From Anaerolinea thermolimosa (lineage in GTDB: Bacteria > Chloroflexota > Anaerolineae > Anaerolineales > Anaerolineaceae): a stretch of 64,000 nucleotides of DNA. Of this stretch, positions 27,167-36,706 are shown piece after piece. The notes beneath the pieces are model-generated. The model did no database searches. It worked only from the letters and a program-made list of their open reading frames with translations, and was not told the origin of the DNA. A program made the position numbers and the translations under genes. The stretch lies in the NCBI RefSeq assembly GCF_001050195.2, contig NZ_DF967965.1, forward strand, positions 158,498 to 222,497, read 5' to 3'. Each line of letters begins with the position of its first letter. The stretch's first letter is position 1.

Positions 27167-27934
27167 TCAGGGATGAGAAAGATCAGCGCGTAACAGATCC
27201 AGCTGGAAGGGTTTGTCCACGTCCATGCCAATTTCAGCATAGGGGCAGGGCAGGGCGCGGCCATTCATGCCCAGTCGGTGGCTGACGCGCGCCTCAGCCT
27301 GAGAGAGGTCAAGCTGCCCCAGAAGCAGAAGAATGAGGGTATCGAACCCCACCAGGGCGGCCTGACGCAGGGGGTTCTTGCGGGCTTCGATCAGCCTGCG
27401 GGTGAACGGATGTTCGCCCAGGGCAAGCGTCAGGCTGACGGCGTTCAGATCTCCTCCACAGAACTCTCCCCCTTTCAGGCGGACGTAGGTACGGCGAGAT
27501 TGCGGAAACCGGGCTTCCATCACCTGCCGCTGAACGACGGTGTAATAGAGATCAGCCCTGGATTGCTGTACGTGCTCGATCAACCAGTCTACCATTTCAC
27601 CGCGCAGGGCGGGGATATCGGATGAACACACCAGGAAATGGGTGGAGGTTGGGTCAAGCCGGGCAAGGTGATGCGCCCCGGCCTGAATGTTGGCCAGCAT
27701 CTCGCCCTGATCGGGGAGAATTTCCAGCGGGCGGCGGCTGAAGAGCTCAGTCCGGGGGGGAAGCCCAACGAGGATAATTCGTTCTACTGCCTGCGCTTCG
27801 TTAAGCGCGTCGAGCACCCATTGCACCATGGGTTTCCCGGCAATCTCCAGCAGAGCCTTGGGTTCTCCATGAGTCAACGGGTAGAGAGGGTCGCCAGGAG
27901 AGGGGCGTCCACCGGCAGTAACGACGACGTTCAT
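27167..27934 (-). CDS. MobA-like nucleotidyltransferase
   Basis: A 255-residue protein of the NTP_transf_3 type: MNVVVTAGGRPSPGDPLYPL, EPKALLEIAGKPMVQWVLDAL and FLVCSSDIPALRGEMVDWL (metal-binding SDIP in place of DxD). The middle part is less typical than MobA (CGGDLNAVSL), so it may transfer a nucleotide to a sugar, lipid or cofactor other than molybdopterin. It overlaps the preceding gene by 4 bases and lies 13 bases before the PAP2 gene, a three-gene minus-strand operon. Confidence 0.75.
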   Translation of the reverse strand: MNVVVTAGGRPSPGDPLYPLTHGEPKALLEIAGKPMVQWVLDALNEAQAVERIILVGLPPRTELFSRRPLEILPDQGEMLANIQAGAHHLARLDPTSTHFLVCSSDIPALRGEMVDWLIEHVQQSRADLYYTVVQRQVMEARFPQSRRTYVRLKGGEFCGGDLNAVSLTLALGEHPFTRRLIEARKNPLRQAALVGFDTLILLLLGQLDLSQAEARVSHRLGMNGRALPCPYAEIGMDVDKPFQLDLLRADLSHP

Positions 27935-28851
27935 GCCTGTAACTCCTGCACTTTTGGGGTGAAAGGAAGTTGATCAAGCAGGTTGTTAAGCCAGGTGAAG
28001 TAATCGCCGGGGTGGGCATAATCTACGGGGGTTTTCCGGCCAGAGGCAGCCAGGATGGCGGCTTCCATCATGTTGGTGCCAAAAGAACGTCCTTCAAGCA
28101 CGGGGGTGGTGGTGATCAGGTAGCGCACGCCGCTTTCTCTGAAGACGGCCACGTCTTCAGGGGTGGTGGTGTTGGTGATGATGACTTTCCCCTGCATGTT
28201 TTCAGGCATGTAGCGGTAGATGTAGTGGCAGTCTCCCAGGATGACATCGGCCTGGTCAAAAAAACGGGTATGGGTGGGGTGACGCTTTCCCTGAGATTCA
28301 CCGACGGGATAAACCCAGTGGAAGGGCAGACGGCTGACCAGCGGGAGAAGCACCGCTGCCAGAACGCGAATGCCACGGGTGGTGCGGATGGGAAGGGGAA
28401 TGCCGAGGGAGTAAATCAGGTCACCGAAGGTACAGTGTAAACCGGCCTCCTCAGCGGCGCGTGCCAGCCCCCAGCGATCTACGGCAGTGGTTACGAGAGC
28501 GGTTTTCCGGGGAAGAGCTTCGGCTACCTGCCGGAGTGCGTGCAGGGCGCGGGGTTCAAGGGTGGCCTTCAGGCCGTTACCGTCTACCACCGGGGTGTGG
28601 CGTACGAAGCGGGTGATCTGCCGGATAGAATGGAGAGGATACCAGCGGTTACCGACGAGAAAGCCCAGGTCGGTACCGCCCACTCCAAAGGCATCCACCT
28701 GACCATCGAGCTCTCGATAAAGTTGAGCGGCCTTTTCCAGGTCGCCGTCGGTGCCGATGCGTTCGATGCGAACAGTTTCGCCAAGCAGGGAAATTTCAAC
28801 CGTTTTATTGCGTTTGGATGAGCCAATGCTGATGCTGACGGCGTGTTTCAT
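27931..28851 (-). CDS. conserved hypothetical protein with a C-terminal dehydrogenase-like half
   Basis: About 306 residues. It starts at MKHAVSISIGSSKRNKTVEI because GGAGG lies 8 bases upstream; an upstream ATG at 28875 is less well placed. Blocks include DAFGVGGTDLGFLVG, TFGDLIYSLGIPLPI, DCHYIYRYMPENMQGKVIITN and TTTPVLEGRSFGTNMMEAA. Similar proteins are, to my recollection, sometimes labelled quinate 5-dehydrogenase in Chloroflexota, but the catalytic signature of that family is not evident to me. It is the first gene of the operon with the nucleotidyltransferase and the PAP2 phosphatase. Confidence 0.55.
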   Translation of the reverse strand: MKHAVSISIGSSKRNKTVEISLLGETVRIERIGTDGDLEKAAQLYRELDGQVDAFGVGGTDLGFLVGNRWYPLHSIRQITRFVRHTPVVDGNGLKATLEPRALHALRQVAEALPRKTALVTTAVDRWGLARAAEEAGLHCTFGDLIYSLGIPLPIRTTRGIRVLAAVLLPLVSRLPFHWVYPVGESQGKRHPTHTRFFDQADVILGDCHYIYRYMPENMQGKVIITNTTTPEDVAVFRESGVRYLITTTPVLEGRSFGTNMMEAAILAASGRKTPVDYAHPGDYFTWLNNLLDQLPFTPKVQELQA

Positions 28852-29126
28852 CCTCTTTACCTCCGGGGTGTTCACGAGTATACCCCGATCGGGACGATTT
28901 TACCATTCCCGGCTGCGTTCGGGCAGGACGCGATTGGGAAGCACCAGAGTGACCTGACCCTGACCCTTGTTTCATGTCTCGAACCGGGCAGATGTTTTTA
29001 ACCTGTGAGAGGCTCGATCTATCCGGGGATGGGGTGCTTTACTTTTCATCTTTTAGGTGTTTAATAGGAAAATGAGTTTGACCGATGTGCAGGCAGTGTT
29101 GTATCTGAGTCTTTCGGAATGACCCT

Positions 29127-32021
29127 GTGAAAACAACTTTCCATTCCCGCCGTTTAGAAGTGATCCTTCGCCGCATGTTGACCCTCAACCTGCTGTTACC
29201 GGTGTTGCTGGCTACCCTGCTCACCGGCCTGGCGGCGGGTGCTCTAGCGGCCAGGGCGTTGGAGATGCGCCAACAGGTGCTGCTCCGGTATCTGGAGGAG
29301 CGGGTGACCCTGGAGCTGGGATTAATCCAGCAGGGGGTGCTGGCGGTTGCCCGGACAGGCGGGGGTGATGAGGCGCTTAACCTTTTCCATGCGGCGGCGC
29401 CCCGGGTGGATGTGCTCTACCGTCTTGATGGGCGGGGGCAACTGGTGGCCATTCAACCCCCGGAATGGCAGAGGTACGTGGGGATGGATTTTTCGAACCA
29501 GGTATTTGCCGGGCAGGAAGGTGAATGGGAGAAGGTGAGCATTTCAACCCCGGCCACATCACCTCTTACCGGGAAGCGGGTGGTGTACCTGACCACGCCA
29601 TTGGCTGATGGAGGCCGTCTGGCGGCTGAGGTAAGCCTGGAAACCCTGCGGCAATGGCTGGTGGAGAGTGTGAAGCAAAACGATGAGCTCAGGGGGGTAA
29701 GCCTGTTTGATGCATCCGGGGCGCTCCTGGCGTATAGCGGTGAGGTTTTAGCGATGGATGGCGGGAGCGGCCTTCAGCGAAGAGGAAGCACGTGGGTGCT
29801 GGTGGAGACGGCCCGCCTTGCCAACGGGTGGGTGATGCGCACTGCGGCCAATGTATCCGGGGGATGGGTGGGATTTGTTCCGGCGCTGGTGGGTTTGCTG
29901 CTGTTTGTCCCGTGGCTGTGCATCTGGCTGATTTTACGGTTTGGGCGGCAGGTGAGCCAGCTTGTTTTACGCCCGTTGAAGCTGCTTAACGAACGCACTG
30001 CTCAGATTGCCCGGGGAGATTTCTCTCGCTGGGTGTCTTTCGATACGGTGGTTTCCAGTTTTCAGGAAGTGGCCGAGCTTGCGGCCAGCTTTCAGCGAAT
30101 GCAGCAGGAGGTGCAACAGCGCCAGGCGGCCCTGCAGGTGAGCGAGGCGCGCTTTCGTGAGATGGCCGACTTGCTACCGGACATGGTTTTCGAGCTGGAT
30201 GCCATGCGCCGTATTCGCTATGCTAACCGGGCGGCAGTGGCTCTGCTGGGCGAGCAGGAGACGGGCAACCATCAGCTCTTCGATCGTCTGCTTGAGCCTG
30301 ACGAATTGCGCGGCTTACAGGAAATCTTCCGGCAGGCGGCTGCCGGGAAGCTACCTCATCATTCGGTGATGCGTTTCCGCCGCCCGGATGGTTCCACCTT
30401 CCCGGGCGAAATGGCGGTGAGTGCTCAGCGTGGAGCAGATGGTAATCTGCTGGGTTTTCGCGGGGTTGTGCGTGACATCACCGAGCGGCTTTCTTTTGAG
30501 GAGACCCTGCGGCGTTCGTATCAGTTATTTACTGAGGGGCCAGTGGTGGTTTTTCGGGTTCAGGGAGGAAAAGAACGCCGGCTGGAATATGTGTCGCCTA
30601 ATGTGAGCCAGTACGGCTACTCGCCGCACGATTTCACCGGCCAGGAAGACTTTTTCCGGCAGGTAATCCATCCTGAGGATCGGGAACAGGTGGCGGAGAA
30701 AATGCGAAAGCAGCTGGAAGGGAAGGAGCGCTTTTTTGATCAGGAATACCGGCTGGTGCGAGCCGATGGTGCGGTGCGCTGGGTCTACGATTTTACCAGT
30801 ATCAGCCGTGATTCTTCCGGGCAGGCCACCCATATTGATTGGTATCTGCTGGATATTACAGAGCGGAAGCTTGCCGAGGAGCGGATTAATACCCAGCTCC
30901 GGCAGATGGCCGCCCTGCAACTGGTGGATGCTTCCATTTCGGCCAACGCCGACCTGAAAATTACCCTTGATTTACTCAACGCTCAATTACTTGAGCTGCT
31001 TGGGGTAGATGCGGCGATGGTGTTGCGTTACAATCCGAAAACGCAGCTGCTGGAAGGGGTTACCGGACGGGGGCTGGGGAGTTTAAACCCGGCGGATGTG
31101 CGTTTACGGATGGGAGAGAGTTACGCAGGCCGGGCCGCTCGCCAGCGTCGGGCGATTACCCTGACCATGCCCGATGGACAGCTGGCCCGGGGGTTTAAAA
31201 TGGCTCAGCTTGCCGCGGAGCACTTTGTATCTTATGCGGCACTGCCGTTAATGGCTAAAGACCAGGTAATGGGGGTGCTGGAGATTTTCAGCCGTGCTCC
31301 CCTGACTTTTGAACCCGCATGGATGGATTTTCTGGAGATGATGGCGGCGCAGGCGGCGATTGCCATTGACAACGCTAACTTGCTGGAAGACCTGCAACAC
31401 TCCAACGAAGAACTGCGAGAAGCCTACGAGGCCACCATCCGCGGGCTTTCGCGGGCGCTGGAATTGCGGGATAAAGAAACCGAGGGCCACAGCCAGCGCG
31501 TCAGTGATCTCACGGTACGGCTGGCGCGGAAGGCCGGTGTGGAAGAGGAGGCCATTGAATTTATTCGCATTGGTGCTCTCTTGCACGATATCGGCAAGTT
31601 AGGCGTACCTGACACTATCCTGCATAAGGAGGGTCAGCTAACCGAAGCCGAGTGGGAGATCATGCGCCGCCATCCTGAGCTGGCCCGGCAAATGCTTGCC
31701 ACGATTGAATACCTGCGTCCGGCGCTGGTGATTCCGCAGTATCACCATGAACGCTGGGATGGAAGCGGGTATCCCTACGGGCTGGTCGGTGAAGATATTC
31801 CTCTGGCGGCACGGGTGTTCGCGGTGGTGGATGTGTGGGATGCGCTCAGTTTCGATCGTCCCTATCGATCGGCGTGGCCGATGGAAAAAGTGATTGAATA
31901 TCTGGTAAACGAGGCTGGCAGGCAGTTCGACCCCCGCCTGGTGGCTTTGTTCCTGGAAGTGCTGGTGGAAGAGGCAGAGGCTAACCTGGAAGGGCAAGCG
32001 AAGAGCGAGCTAAAAGCTTGA
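29127..32021 (+). CDS. membrane HD-GYP receptor (sensor, HAMP, PAS, PAS, GAF, HD-GYP)
   Basis: A 964-residue transmembrane receptor. TM1 is about residues 19-45, an extracytoplasmic sensor of about 200 residues follows, TM2 is about 245-272, then HAMP (280-335), two PAS/PAC domains (345-460, 465-585), GAF (600-755) and HD-GYP (770-950). The catalytic motifs HDIGKLGVPD and HHERWDGSGYPYGL are complete, so it is expected to hydrolyse cyclic di-GMP in response to an outside signal. The start is GTG 29127; ATG 29175 just before TM1 is an alternative. Its C-terminal codons contain the -35 box of the tRNA promoter. Confidence 0.85.
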   Translation: MKTTFHSRRLEVILRRMLTLNLLLPVLLATLLTGLAAGALAARALEMRQQVLLRYLEERVTLELGLIQQGVLAVARTGGGDEALNLFHAAAPRVDVLYRLDGRGQLVAIQPPEWQRYVGMDFSNQVFAGQEGEWEKVSISTPATSPLTGKRVVYLTTPLADGGRLAAEVSLETLRQWLVESVKQNDELRGVSLFDASGALLAYSGEVLAMDGGSGLQRRGSTWVLVETARLANGWVMRTAANVSGGWVGFVPALVGLLLFVPWLCIWLILRFGRQVSQLVLRPLKLLNERTAQIARGDFSRWVSFDTVVSSFQEVAELAASFQRMQQEVQQRQAALQVSEARFREMADLLPDMVFELDAMRRIRYANRAAVALLGEQETGNHQLFDRLLEPDELRGLQEIFRQAAAGKLPHHSVMRFRRPDGSTFPGEMAVSAQRGADGNLLGFRGVVRDITERLSFEETLRRSYQLFTEGPVVVFRVQGGKERRLEYVSPNVSQYGYSPHDFTGQEDFFRQVIHPEDREQVAEKMRKQLEGKERFFDQEYRLVRADGAVRWVYDFTSISRDSSGQATHIDWYLLDITERKLAEERINTQLRQMAALQLVDASISANADLKITLDLLNAQLLELLGVDAAMVLRYNPKTQLLEGVTGRGLGSLNPADVRLRMGESYAGRAARQRRAITLTMPDGQLARGFKMAQLAAEHFVSYAALPLMAKDQVMGVLEIFSRAPLTFEPAWMDFLEMMAAQAAIAIDNANLLEDLQHSNEELREAYEATIRGLSRALELRDKETEGHSQRVSDLTVRLARKAGVEEEAIEFIRIGALLHDIGKLGVPDTILHKEGQLTEAEWEIMRRHPELARQMLATIEYLRPALVIPQYHHERWDGSGYPYGLVGEDIPLAARVFAVVDVWDALSFDRPYRSAWPMEKVIEYLVNEAGRQFDPRLVALFLEVLVEEAEANLEGQAKSELKA

Positions 32022-32046
32022 CACGTTTTCACCTTACGGGTAAAAT
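32018..32046 (+). promoter_or_regulatory. tRNA-Phe promoter
   Basis: TTGACA (32018-32023), 17-base spacer, TAAAAT (32041-32046), 12 bases before the tRNA. The -35 overlaps the TGA stop of the HD-GYP receptor gene. Confidence 0.8.
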
Positions 32047-32057
32047 CACACACGCAA

Positions 32058-32130
32058 GCCGAGGTAGCTCAGTTGGTAGAGCACGCGACTGAAAATTGCG
32101 GTGTCGACAGTTCGATCCTGTCCCTCGGCA
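32058..32130 (+). tRNA. tRNA-Phe (anticodon GAA)
   Basis: Complete cloverleaf: acceptor GCCGAGG/CCTCGGC, D-arm GCTC..GAGC, anticodon stem CGCGA/TTGCG with loop CTGAAAA (anticodon GAA), variable loop GTGTC, T-arm GACAG TTCGATC CTGTC, discriminator A. CCA is not encoded (CAG follows). Confidence 0.97.
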
Positions 32131-32133
32131 CAG

Positions 32134-32162
32134 ACCACCCGGAAACCCCGGGTGGTTTTTTT
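32134..32162 (+). terminator. tRNA-Phe terminator
   Basis: A 9-bp stem ACCACCCGG/CCGGGTGGT with loop AAACC, followed by seven T. Confidence 0.9.
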
Positions 32163-32180
32163 CCTGGAGAGCGCATTCGG

Positions 32181-32186
32181 GTATAA
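32181..32186 (+). promoter_or_regulatory. -10 box of the 3D/G5 protein gene
   Basis: TATAAT preceded by GG, about 46 bases ahead of ATG 32232. The -35 region is weak. Confidence 0.4.
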
Positions 32187-32231
32187 TGCGCAGAGAAATG
32201 GGTCCGGGCGTTTCCGGGCTTGATAGATGGA

Positions 32232-33611
32232 ATGAACACAACTCATCGCGTTCTTTTACCGGTCGGTCTGATCTTGCTGGGATTGCTTTTATGGGGGGGA
32301 TATTTCACCCAGCCGGTGACCCTGGTGGTTGACGGTGAAGTGCTGCAGGTACGCGGCCTGTTCCTTACCGTGCAGGATGTGCTTCGTTATACCGGGCAAC
32401 CGGTGCGCCCGGTTGATCGGCTCGATCCCTCTCTCGCGGCCTGGATTCCTGCCGATGGAAGGGTGGTGCTGGAGCACGCCCGACCGGTTTCGGTCTGGAC
32501 GGGGGGGCTTCCACTGACTTTCGAAAGCCCGGAGCGTATTCCGGCAAATTTGCTGGCGGCTTTGAACCTGAAGCTTTTCCCGGAAGATGAGGTTTGGGTG
32601 AATGGCCTTCGCATCGATCCTTCGCGCCCCTTGCCCAGGGCTGACCGGCTTTACCTGCAGTTTCGTCCGGCGACAAGGGTGGAGATTCAACAGGATGGAA
32701 ACCGGCAGGTGATCTATGCTGCCGGTGACACACTGGGGCAGGCTTTGTGGCGTGCCGGGCTGCCGTTGAAGGCGGGAGATCGGCTCTCTTTACCGCTGGA
32801 GACGCCATTGCGTGAGCCAGTGGCAGTGGAGATGCGCCGCGCCCGGCAGGTAACCGTGCGGTGGCAGGACCAGGAAGTAACCTCGCGTACCGCGGCAGTT
32901 ACGGTAGGTGAAGCTCTGGCAGAACTGGGTCTCTCGCTGCAGGGTTTGGATTTCAGCCAGCCGCCGGAAGACGCGCCCCTGCCCGCTGATGGGAAAATCC
33001 GCGTGGTGCGGGTGCGTGAAGAGGTACTCCTCCAGCAGACGAATGTACCCTATGGTAAACAACTGGTGGCCGATCCCACCCTGGAACTCGACCAGCGGCG
33101 GGTGATCACCCCGGGGAAGTTTGGGGTGAAGGTGAGCCGCCAGCGGGTGCGATACGAGGACGGACGCGAGGTAAGCCGCCAGACCGAAGCCGAATGGGTG
33201 GCCGCCGAGCCGCAGGATCAGGTACTGGGGTACGGCACGCAGGCAGTGGTCAAAACGCTCAACACCCCGGAGGGCACTTTTGAATATTATCGGGCTGTGC
33301 CGGTATATGCCACCTCCTACTCACCCTGCCAGCAGGGAACAGGGCGGTGTAGCCGCAGTACCTCCAGTGGAATGCTTTTACAGAAAGGCGTGGTGGCGGT
33401 GACCCTGCCGTGGTATCGCCTCTTCCGAGGGGCACGTGTGTATATTCCCGGTTACGGGGTGGGAGTGATCGGCGACGTGGGTGGAGGGATCGCCGGAGTG
33501 TACTGGATAGATTTAGGGTACAGTGATGAGGACTATGTTCCATGGGCACAAACAGTGACGGTTTACTTCCTGACGCCGGTTCCAGCGAACGTCCCGCCGA
33601 TTTTACCCTGA
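32232..33611 (+). CDS. DUF348/G5/3D-domain cell-wall protein (YabE-like)
   Basis: About 459 residues. One N-terminal membrane anchor (VLLPVGLILLGLLLWGGYF) is followed by ubiquitin-like DUF348 repeats (VTLVVDGEVLQVRG...TVQDVLRYTG; TRVEIQQDGNRQVIYAAGDT; VTVRWQDQEVTSRTAAVTVG). A G5-type stretch comes next (about residues 255-330), then a C-terminal 3D domain with GVGVIGDVGGGIAGVYWIDL and a final DEDYVPW; its aspartates are the usual catalytic positions. Relatives act on peptidoglycan, like YabE or resuscitation-promoting factors. ATG 32232 is preferred to a TTG four codons earlier. rsmA starts inside its 3' end. Confidence 0.8.
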   Translation: MNTTHRVLLPVGLILLGLLLWGGYFTQPVTLVVDGEVLQVRGLFLTVQDVLRYTGQPVRPVDRLDPSLAAWIPADGRVVLEHARPVSVWTGGLPLTFESPERIPANLLAALNLKLFPEDEVWVNGLRIDPSRPLPRADRLYLQFRPATRVEIQQDGNRQVIYAAGDTLGQALWRAGLPLKAGDRLSLPLETPLREPVAVEMRRARQVTVRWQDQEVTSRTAAVTVGEALAELGLSLQGLDFSQPPEDAPLPADGKIRVVRVREEVLLQQTNVPYGKQLVADPTLELDQRRVITPGKFGVKVSRQRVRYEDGREVSRQTEAEWVAAEPQDQVLGYGTQAVVKTLNTPEGTFEYYRAVPVYATSYSPCQQGTGRCSRSTSSGMLLQKGVVAVTLPWYRLFRGARVYIPGYGVGVIGDVGGGIAGVYWIDLGYSDEDYVPWAQTVTVYFLTPVPANVPPILP

Positions 33612-34441
33612 GCCTGCCGCCACTGGAGATTGGCGCGCTCCTTCGGGCGCATGGGCTCAGGCCACAGCGAGACCTCGGGCAGAATTTCCTGGCCGATTCT
33701 TCCATTTTACGGCGCATCGTGCAGGCGGCAGAATTGCCACCCGGCGCAGCGGTTCTGGAGGTGGGGCCGGGACTGGGCTCTTTAACGCGCTGGCTGGCGG
33801 TAGTTGCCCGGCGGGTCGTGGCGGTGGAGCTGGATGCCCATCTTTTACCGGTGCTCGAAGATGTACTTGGCGGGCTGGGAAACGTGGAAATCGTCCAGGG
33901 TGATATCCTGCAGCTCGACCCGGCAACACTGATGAATGAAGATGGTTATTTCGTTACCGCGAATATCCCTTATTACATCACCTCGGCGTTAATTCGGCAT
34001 TTGCTTGAGGCACGGGTGAAGCCCAGGCGCATTGTGTTGACTGTGCAGCGTGAGGTGGCGGAGCGCATTTGTGCCGTGCCGGGGGAGATGAGCCTGCTGG
34101 CTCTGAGTGTGCAGATGTATGGCCGCCCCAGGGTAGTGTTACGTATTCCCGCAGGAGCGTTCATTCCGCCGCCGAAGGTGGATTCGGCGGTGGTGCGCAT
34201 TGACCTTTACGAAACGCTCCCCTATTCGGAAAGTACGCGCGAGGGGATCTTCCGGATGGCAAAAGCAGGCTTCAGCCAGAAGCGAAAGACCCTGCGCAAC
34301 GCTCTGGCAGGCGGGTTGCAGATTTCCACGGCAGAAAGTAGTGCTCTGCTGGAAAGGGCCGGGATTGACCCGCAACGTCGGGCTGAAACCCTCACTCTGG
34401 AAGAGTGGGCTGCGCTGGCACAGGCTCGGGGTTTGGATTAA
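33542..34441 (+). CDS. rsmA: 16S rRNA adenine dimethyltransferase RsmA (KsgA)
   Basis: A 299-residue SAM-dependent enzyme that dimethylates A1518 and A1519 of 16S rRNA. Motifs: RDLGQNFLADSSI, LEVGPGLGSLTRWL (motif I), VAVELDAHLLPVL, NIPYYITSALIRHLL (motif IV) and IPAGAFIPPPKVDSAVV. The start overlaps the preceding gene by 70 bases in another frame, giving a 30-residue leader before the conserved part. YabE-like and RsmA genes are often neighbours in Gram-positive-type genomes, as here. Confidence 0.95.
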   Translation: MGTNSDGLLPDAGSSERPADFTLSLPPLEIGALLRAHGLRPQRDLGQNFLADSSILRRIVQAAELPPGAAVLEVGPGLGSLTRWLAVVARRVVAVELDAHLLPVLEDVLGGLGNVEIVQGDILQLDPATLMNEDGYFVTANIPYYITSALIRHLLEARVKPRRIVLTVQREVAERICAVPGEMSLLALSVQMYGRPRVVLRIPAGAFIPPPKVDSAVVRIDLYETLPYSESTREGIFRMAKAGFSQKRKTLRNALAGGLQISTAESSALLERAGIDPQRRAETLTLEEWAALAQARGLD

Positions 34442-34448
34442 CGGGGGG

Positions 34449-35174
34449 TTATTGCTTCTGCAGGTCGTGGTACATGCCCAGAAGCTGCCAGGTGCGTATA
34501 GCGGCTTCTACCTGGATGCGGAAATTCATTTTCGATTGTCCCCATCGCCGATCGGCAAAGTAGATGGGAATCTCGCAGGCGTGAAACCCCAGACGGGAGG
34601 CCACGTAGTTCATTTCTACCTGGAAGACATATCCGTTGGATTTAATCCGCTCAAGGGGCATGGCGCGCAGGGTGGAAGCTTTCCAGAGCTTGAAGCCACC
34701 CGTGACGTCTCGAATTGGGAGCCCCAGAATGGTGCGGGCGTAGAAGTTTCCCCAGCCCGAGAGCGCCTTGCGCCAGAAAGGCCAGCGTTCATCCAGACTG
34801 CCCCCGGGTACATAACGCGAGCCAATGGCGTAATCGCAGGTCTGGAGGGCGTCGATCAACGCGGGCACTTTTTCTACGGGGTGGGAGAAATCGGCATCCA
34901 TCTGGCCGATGGCGTCTGCTCCCTGCTGCATGGCGCGTTGAAACCCCTGGATATAGGCTGAACCCAGCCCCAGTTTGCCAGAGCGGTGAAGCACATCAAC
35001 CCGCCCTGAGGTTTGCACGGCCAGTTCATCGGCAATACGCCCGGTGCCATCGGGGCTGTTGTCGTCTACGACCAGCAGGGATAATTCTGGCAGAGGAAGA
35101 TCGAATAAAGCGGAGACCAATCTGGGCAGGTTCTCCGCTTCGTTATAAGTGGGGATCACAAAAGTGACTTTCAC
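34449..35174 (-). CDS. dolichol-phosphate mannosyltransferase-like GT2 (polyprenol monophosphomannose synthase)
   Basis: A 241-residue GT2: MKVTFVIPTYNEAENLPRLV, VVDDNSPDGTGRIAD, the metal-binding MDADFSHPVEKV, AIGSRYVPGGS, GWGNFYARTILGLPIRDVTGGFKLWK and WGQSKMNF. This matches the DPM1 type, which moves mannose or glucose from the nucleotide sugar to polyprenyl phosphate; it could supply donors to the GT-C proteins elsewhere in the window. Its first 4 bases overlap the response-regulator gene. Confidence 0.85.
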   Translation of the reverse strand: MKVTFVIPTYNEAENLPRLVSALFDLPLPELSLLVVDDNSPDGTGRIADELAVQTSGRVDVLHRSGKLGLGSAYIQGFQRAMQQGADAIGQMDADFSHPVEKVPALIDALQTCDYAIGSRYVPGGSLDERWPFWRKALSGWGNFYARTILGLPIRDVTGGFKLWKASTLRAMPLERIKSNGYVFQVEMNYVASRLGFHACEIPIYFADRRWGQSKMNFRIQVEAAIRTWQLLGMYHDLQKQ

Positions 35175-36031
35175 GTTGGTTTACAGTAGCGCTCCAGTTC
35201 CGATTTTACCGCAGACAGGCTGTTTAATGGGGAGTTCAGAAGGGAGAGCTCGCCGATTTGAACAGCCAGCTTCTGCCCCTGGAACGAGTTGCTATCGCGG
35301 TGCCTGTCGCTGTAAAAAAAGTCGAAGGAGCGCTCTAACTGTTTTCGGACACGTTCTTTCAGCCCGGGAGCGTTCTCTGGCAGGGTGATGATGAGAAAGT
35401 CGGTGGGGGAGAGTTGCCCCAGAAAATCGCTGGCAGAACCATAATCGCGCACCACATCGCGCAGCAAAAGCGCCACCGCACGGAGCATATCATCGGCGGC
35501 AACAAACCCATACACCTCGCGGAAGGGTTCAATGTGTTGCAGAGAGACCACCAGCAGTATGTTGCGGCGATGGGCGATGGCGTTGATCAGGGCTTCATCC
35601 AGCAGCGTGCCTTCGGGCAGGCCGGTGATGGGGCTGGTGAGCGGACGCTGGCTGGCACGCTGAAGGGTGTTGCGCACCCGCAGGCGTAGCTCCTGAATAT
35701 CAAATGGTTTGGTGATGTAATCGTCTGCCTGCAGTTCCAGGCCTTTAAGCCGGTCATCGCGGGCGCGCTTTTCGGTGAGAAAAATAATGGGGATGGTGCG
35801 TGTTTTGCGGTTCGTGCGCAAACGCCGGGCCACTTCGAAGCCGTCGATGTCGGGCAGGCGAATATCCAGGATGATCAGGTCGGGGGTGTTGCTCTGAGCG
35901 GCGCGAATACCATCTTCACCCCAGTTGACCGTCAGCACTTCATAATCCTGGACGCGGAAGTATGCGGTGAGCATATCGGCAATGTCCAGGTCGTCCTCGA
36001 CGATCAAGATGGTCGGTTTGGTTTCGGTCAT
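35171..36031 (-). CDS. response regulator with C-terminal GGDEF-like domain
   Basis: About 286 residues from ATG 36031, preceded by AAGGGGGG. The receiver is complete (ILIVEDDLD, LIILDIRLP with phospho-acceptor Asp, FLTEKRARDDRL, ADDYITKPFD). The C-terminal half (LTSPITGLPEGTLLDEALINA to DFLIITLPEN) has the start of a GGDEF fold but no GGDEF motif, so cyclase activity is unlikely; it may be a regulatory relic. No histidine kinase is adjacent. It lies downstream of the V4R and roadblock genes. Confidence 0.8.
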   Translation of the reverse strand: MTETKPTILIVEDDLDIADMLTAYFRVQDYEVLTVNWGEDGIRAAQSNTPDLIILDIRLPDIDGFEVARRLRTNRKTRTIPIIFLTEKRARDDRLKGLELQADDYITKPFDIQELRLRVRNTLQRASQRPLTSPITGLPEGTLLDEALINAIAHRRNILLVVSLQHIEPFREVYGFVAADDMLRAVALLLRDVVRDYGSASDFLGQLSPTDFLIITLPENAPGLKERVRKQLERSFDFFYSDRHRDSNSFQGQKLAVQIGELSLLNSPLNSLSAVKSELERYCKPT

Positions 36032-36060
36032 GCACAACCCCCCTTCCCACACGGAGAAGG

Positions 36061-36693
36061 TCAGGCGATGGGCTCTTTGTAAATCACGAAATCGCAGGTA
36101 GAGTCACCCGCGGCGATGCAATGGGTTTCAACGACTTTGAATTCTCGCCCGCCGGAGACCCACTTCAGACCTTCCTGGAGTAAGCCTGTGGCCATGTGAC
36201 AGCAGGGCTTATCGGTATGGCGCCCGTAACACACCGGACAACGATGGATGGTGTAGACGAAGTGGTCTTCCTTCTCTTCGACGGTGGAGAGCTGGTCGCT
36301 GGTGGTGGAGAAGATCTTTGCCATGGCGGGGAGGCCGATGCGTAACTTGGTAGGCAAAGGGAGAATTTTAAAGGCCAGGTCTCCTGCGCCAGCCAGGGCA
36401 CCGAAGTTGCGCAGTCCTTCCATGAAAACGGCCCGCCCGGCGCGTTGAGCCAGCCCGCGCCCACCGCGTGGGCCGTACATTTCTTCAAGCGCGCCGTTAA
36501 GCGAGGAGAAATCGGCAAAGTCAAAAGCCCGTTCGAGGTTATCAGCGGGCAGATTGTCGATGAGATGAGAAAGCCCCGCCAGGTTGAGGATGGCATTGAG
36601 GCCATTTTTCCCCATGACCTCTTCGAGGGCTCCCAGGGCAAGACGGGCAATTTTATTCGGGTAATACAGGCCGCTCTTGGGAATTGGCTCCAT
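36061..36693 (-). CDS. V4R-domain protein
   Basis: A 210-residue soluble protein. The N-terminal half is helical (LALGALEEVMGKNGLNAIL). The C-terminal half carries the V4R pattern: HRCPVCYGRHTDKPCCHMATGLLQEGLKWVSG...VVETHCIAAGDSTCDFVIYK. The clustered cysteines and histidines suggest metal binding. V4R domains bind small hydrocarbons or act as signal-input modules. The gene is followed by a response regulator and preceded by a roadblock gene, an arrangement that suggests a sensory set. Confidence 0.8.
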   Translation of the reverse strand: MEPIPKSGLYYPNKIARLALGALEEVMGKNGLNAILNLAGLSHLIDNLPADNLERAFDFADFSSLNGALEEMYGPRGGRGLAQRAGRAVFMEGLRNFGALAGAGDLAFKILPLPTKLRIGLPAMAKIFSTTSDQLSTVEEKEDHFVYTIHRCPVCYGRHTDKPCCHMATGLLQEGLKWVSGGREFKVVETHCIAAGDSTCDFVIYKEPIA

Positions 36694-36706
36694 GAATGGT
36701 TTCCTC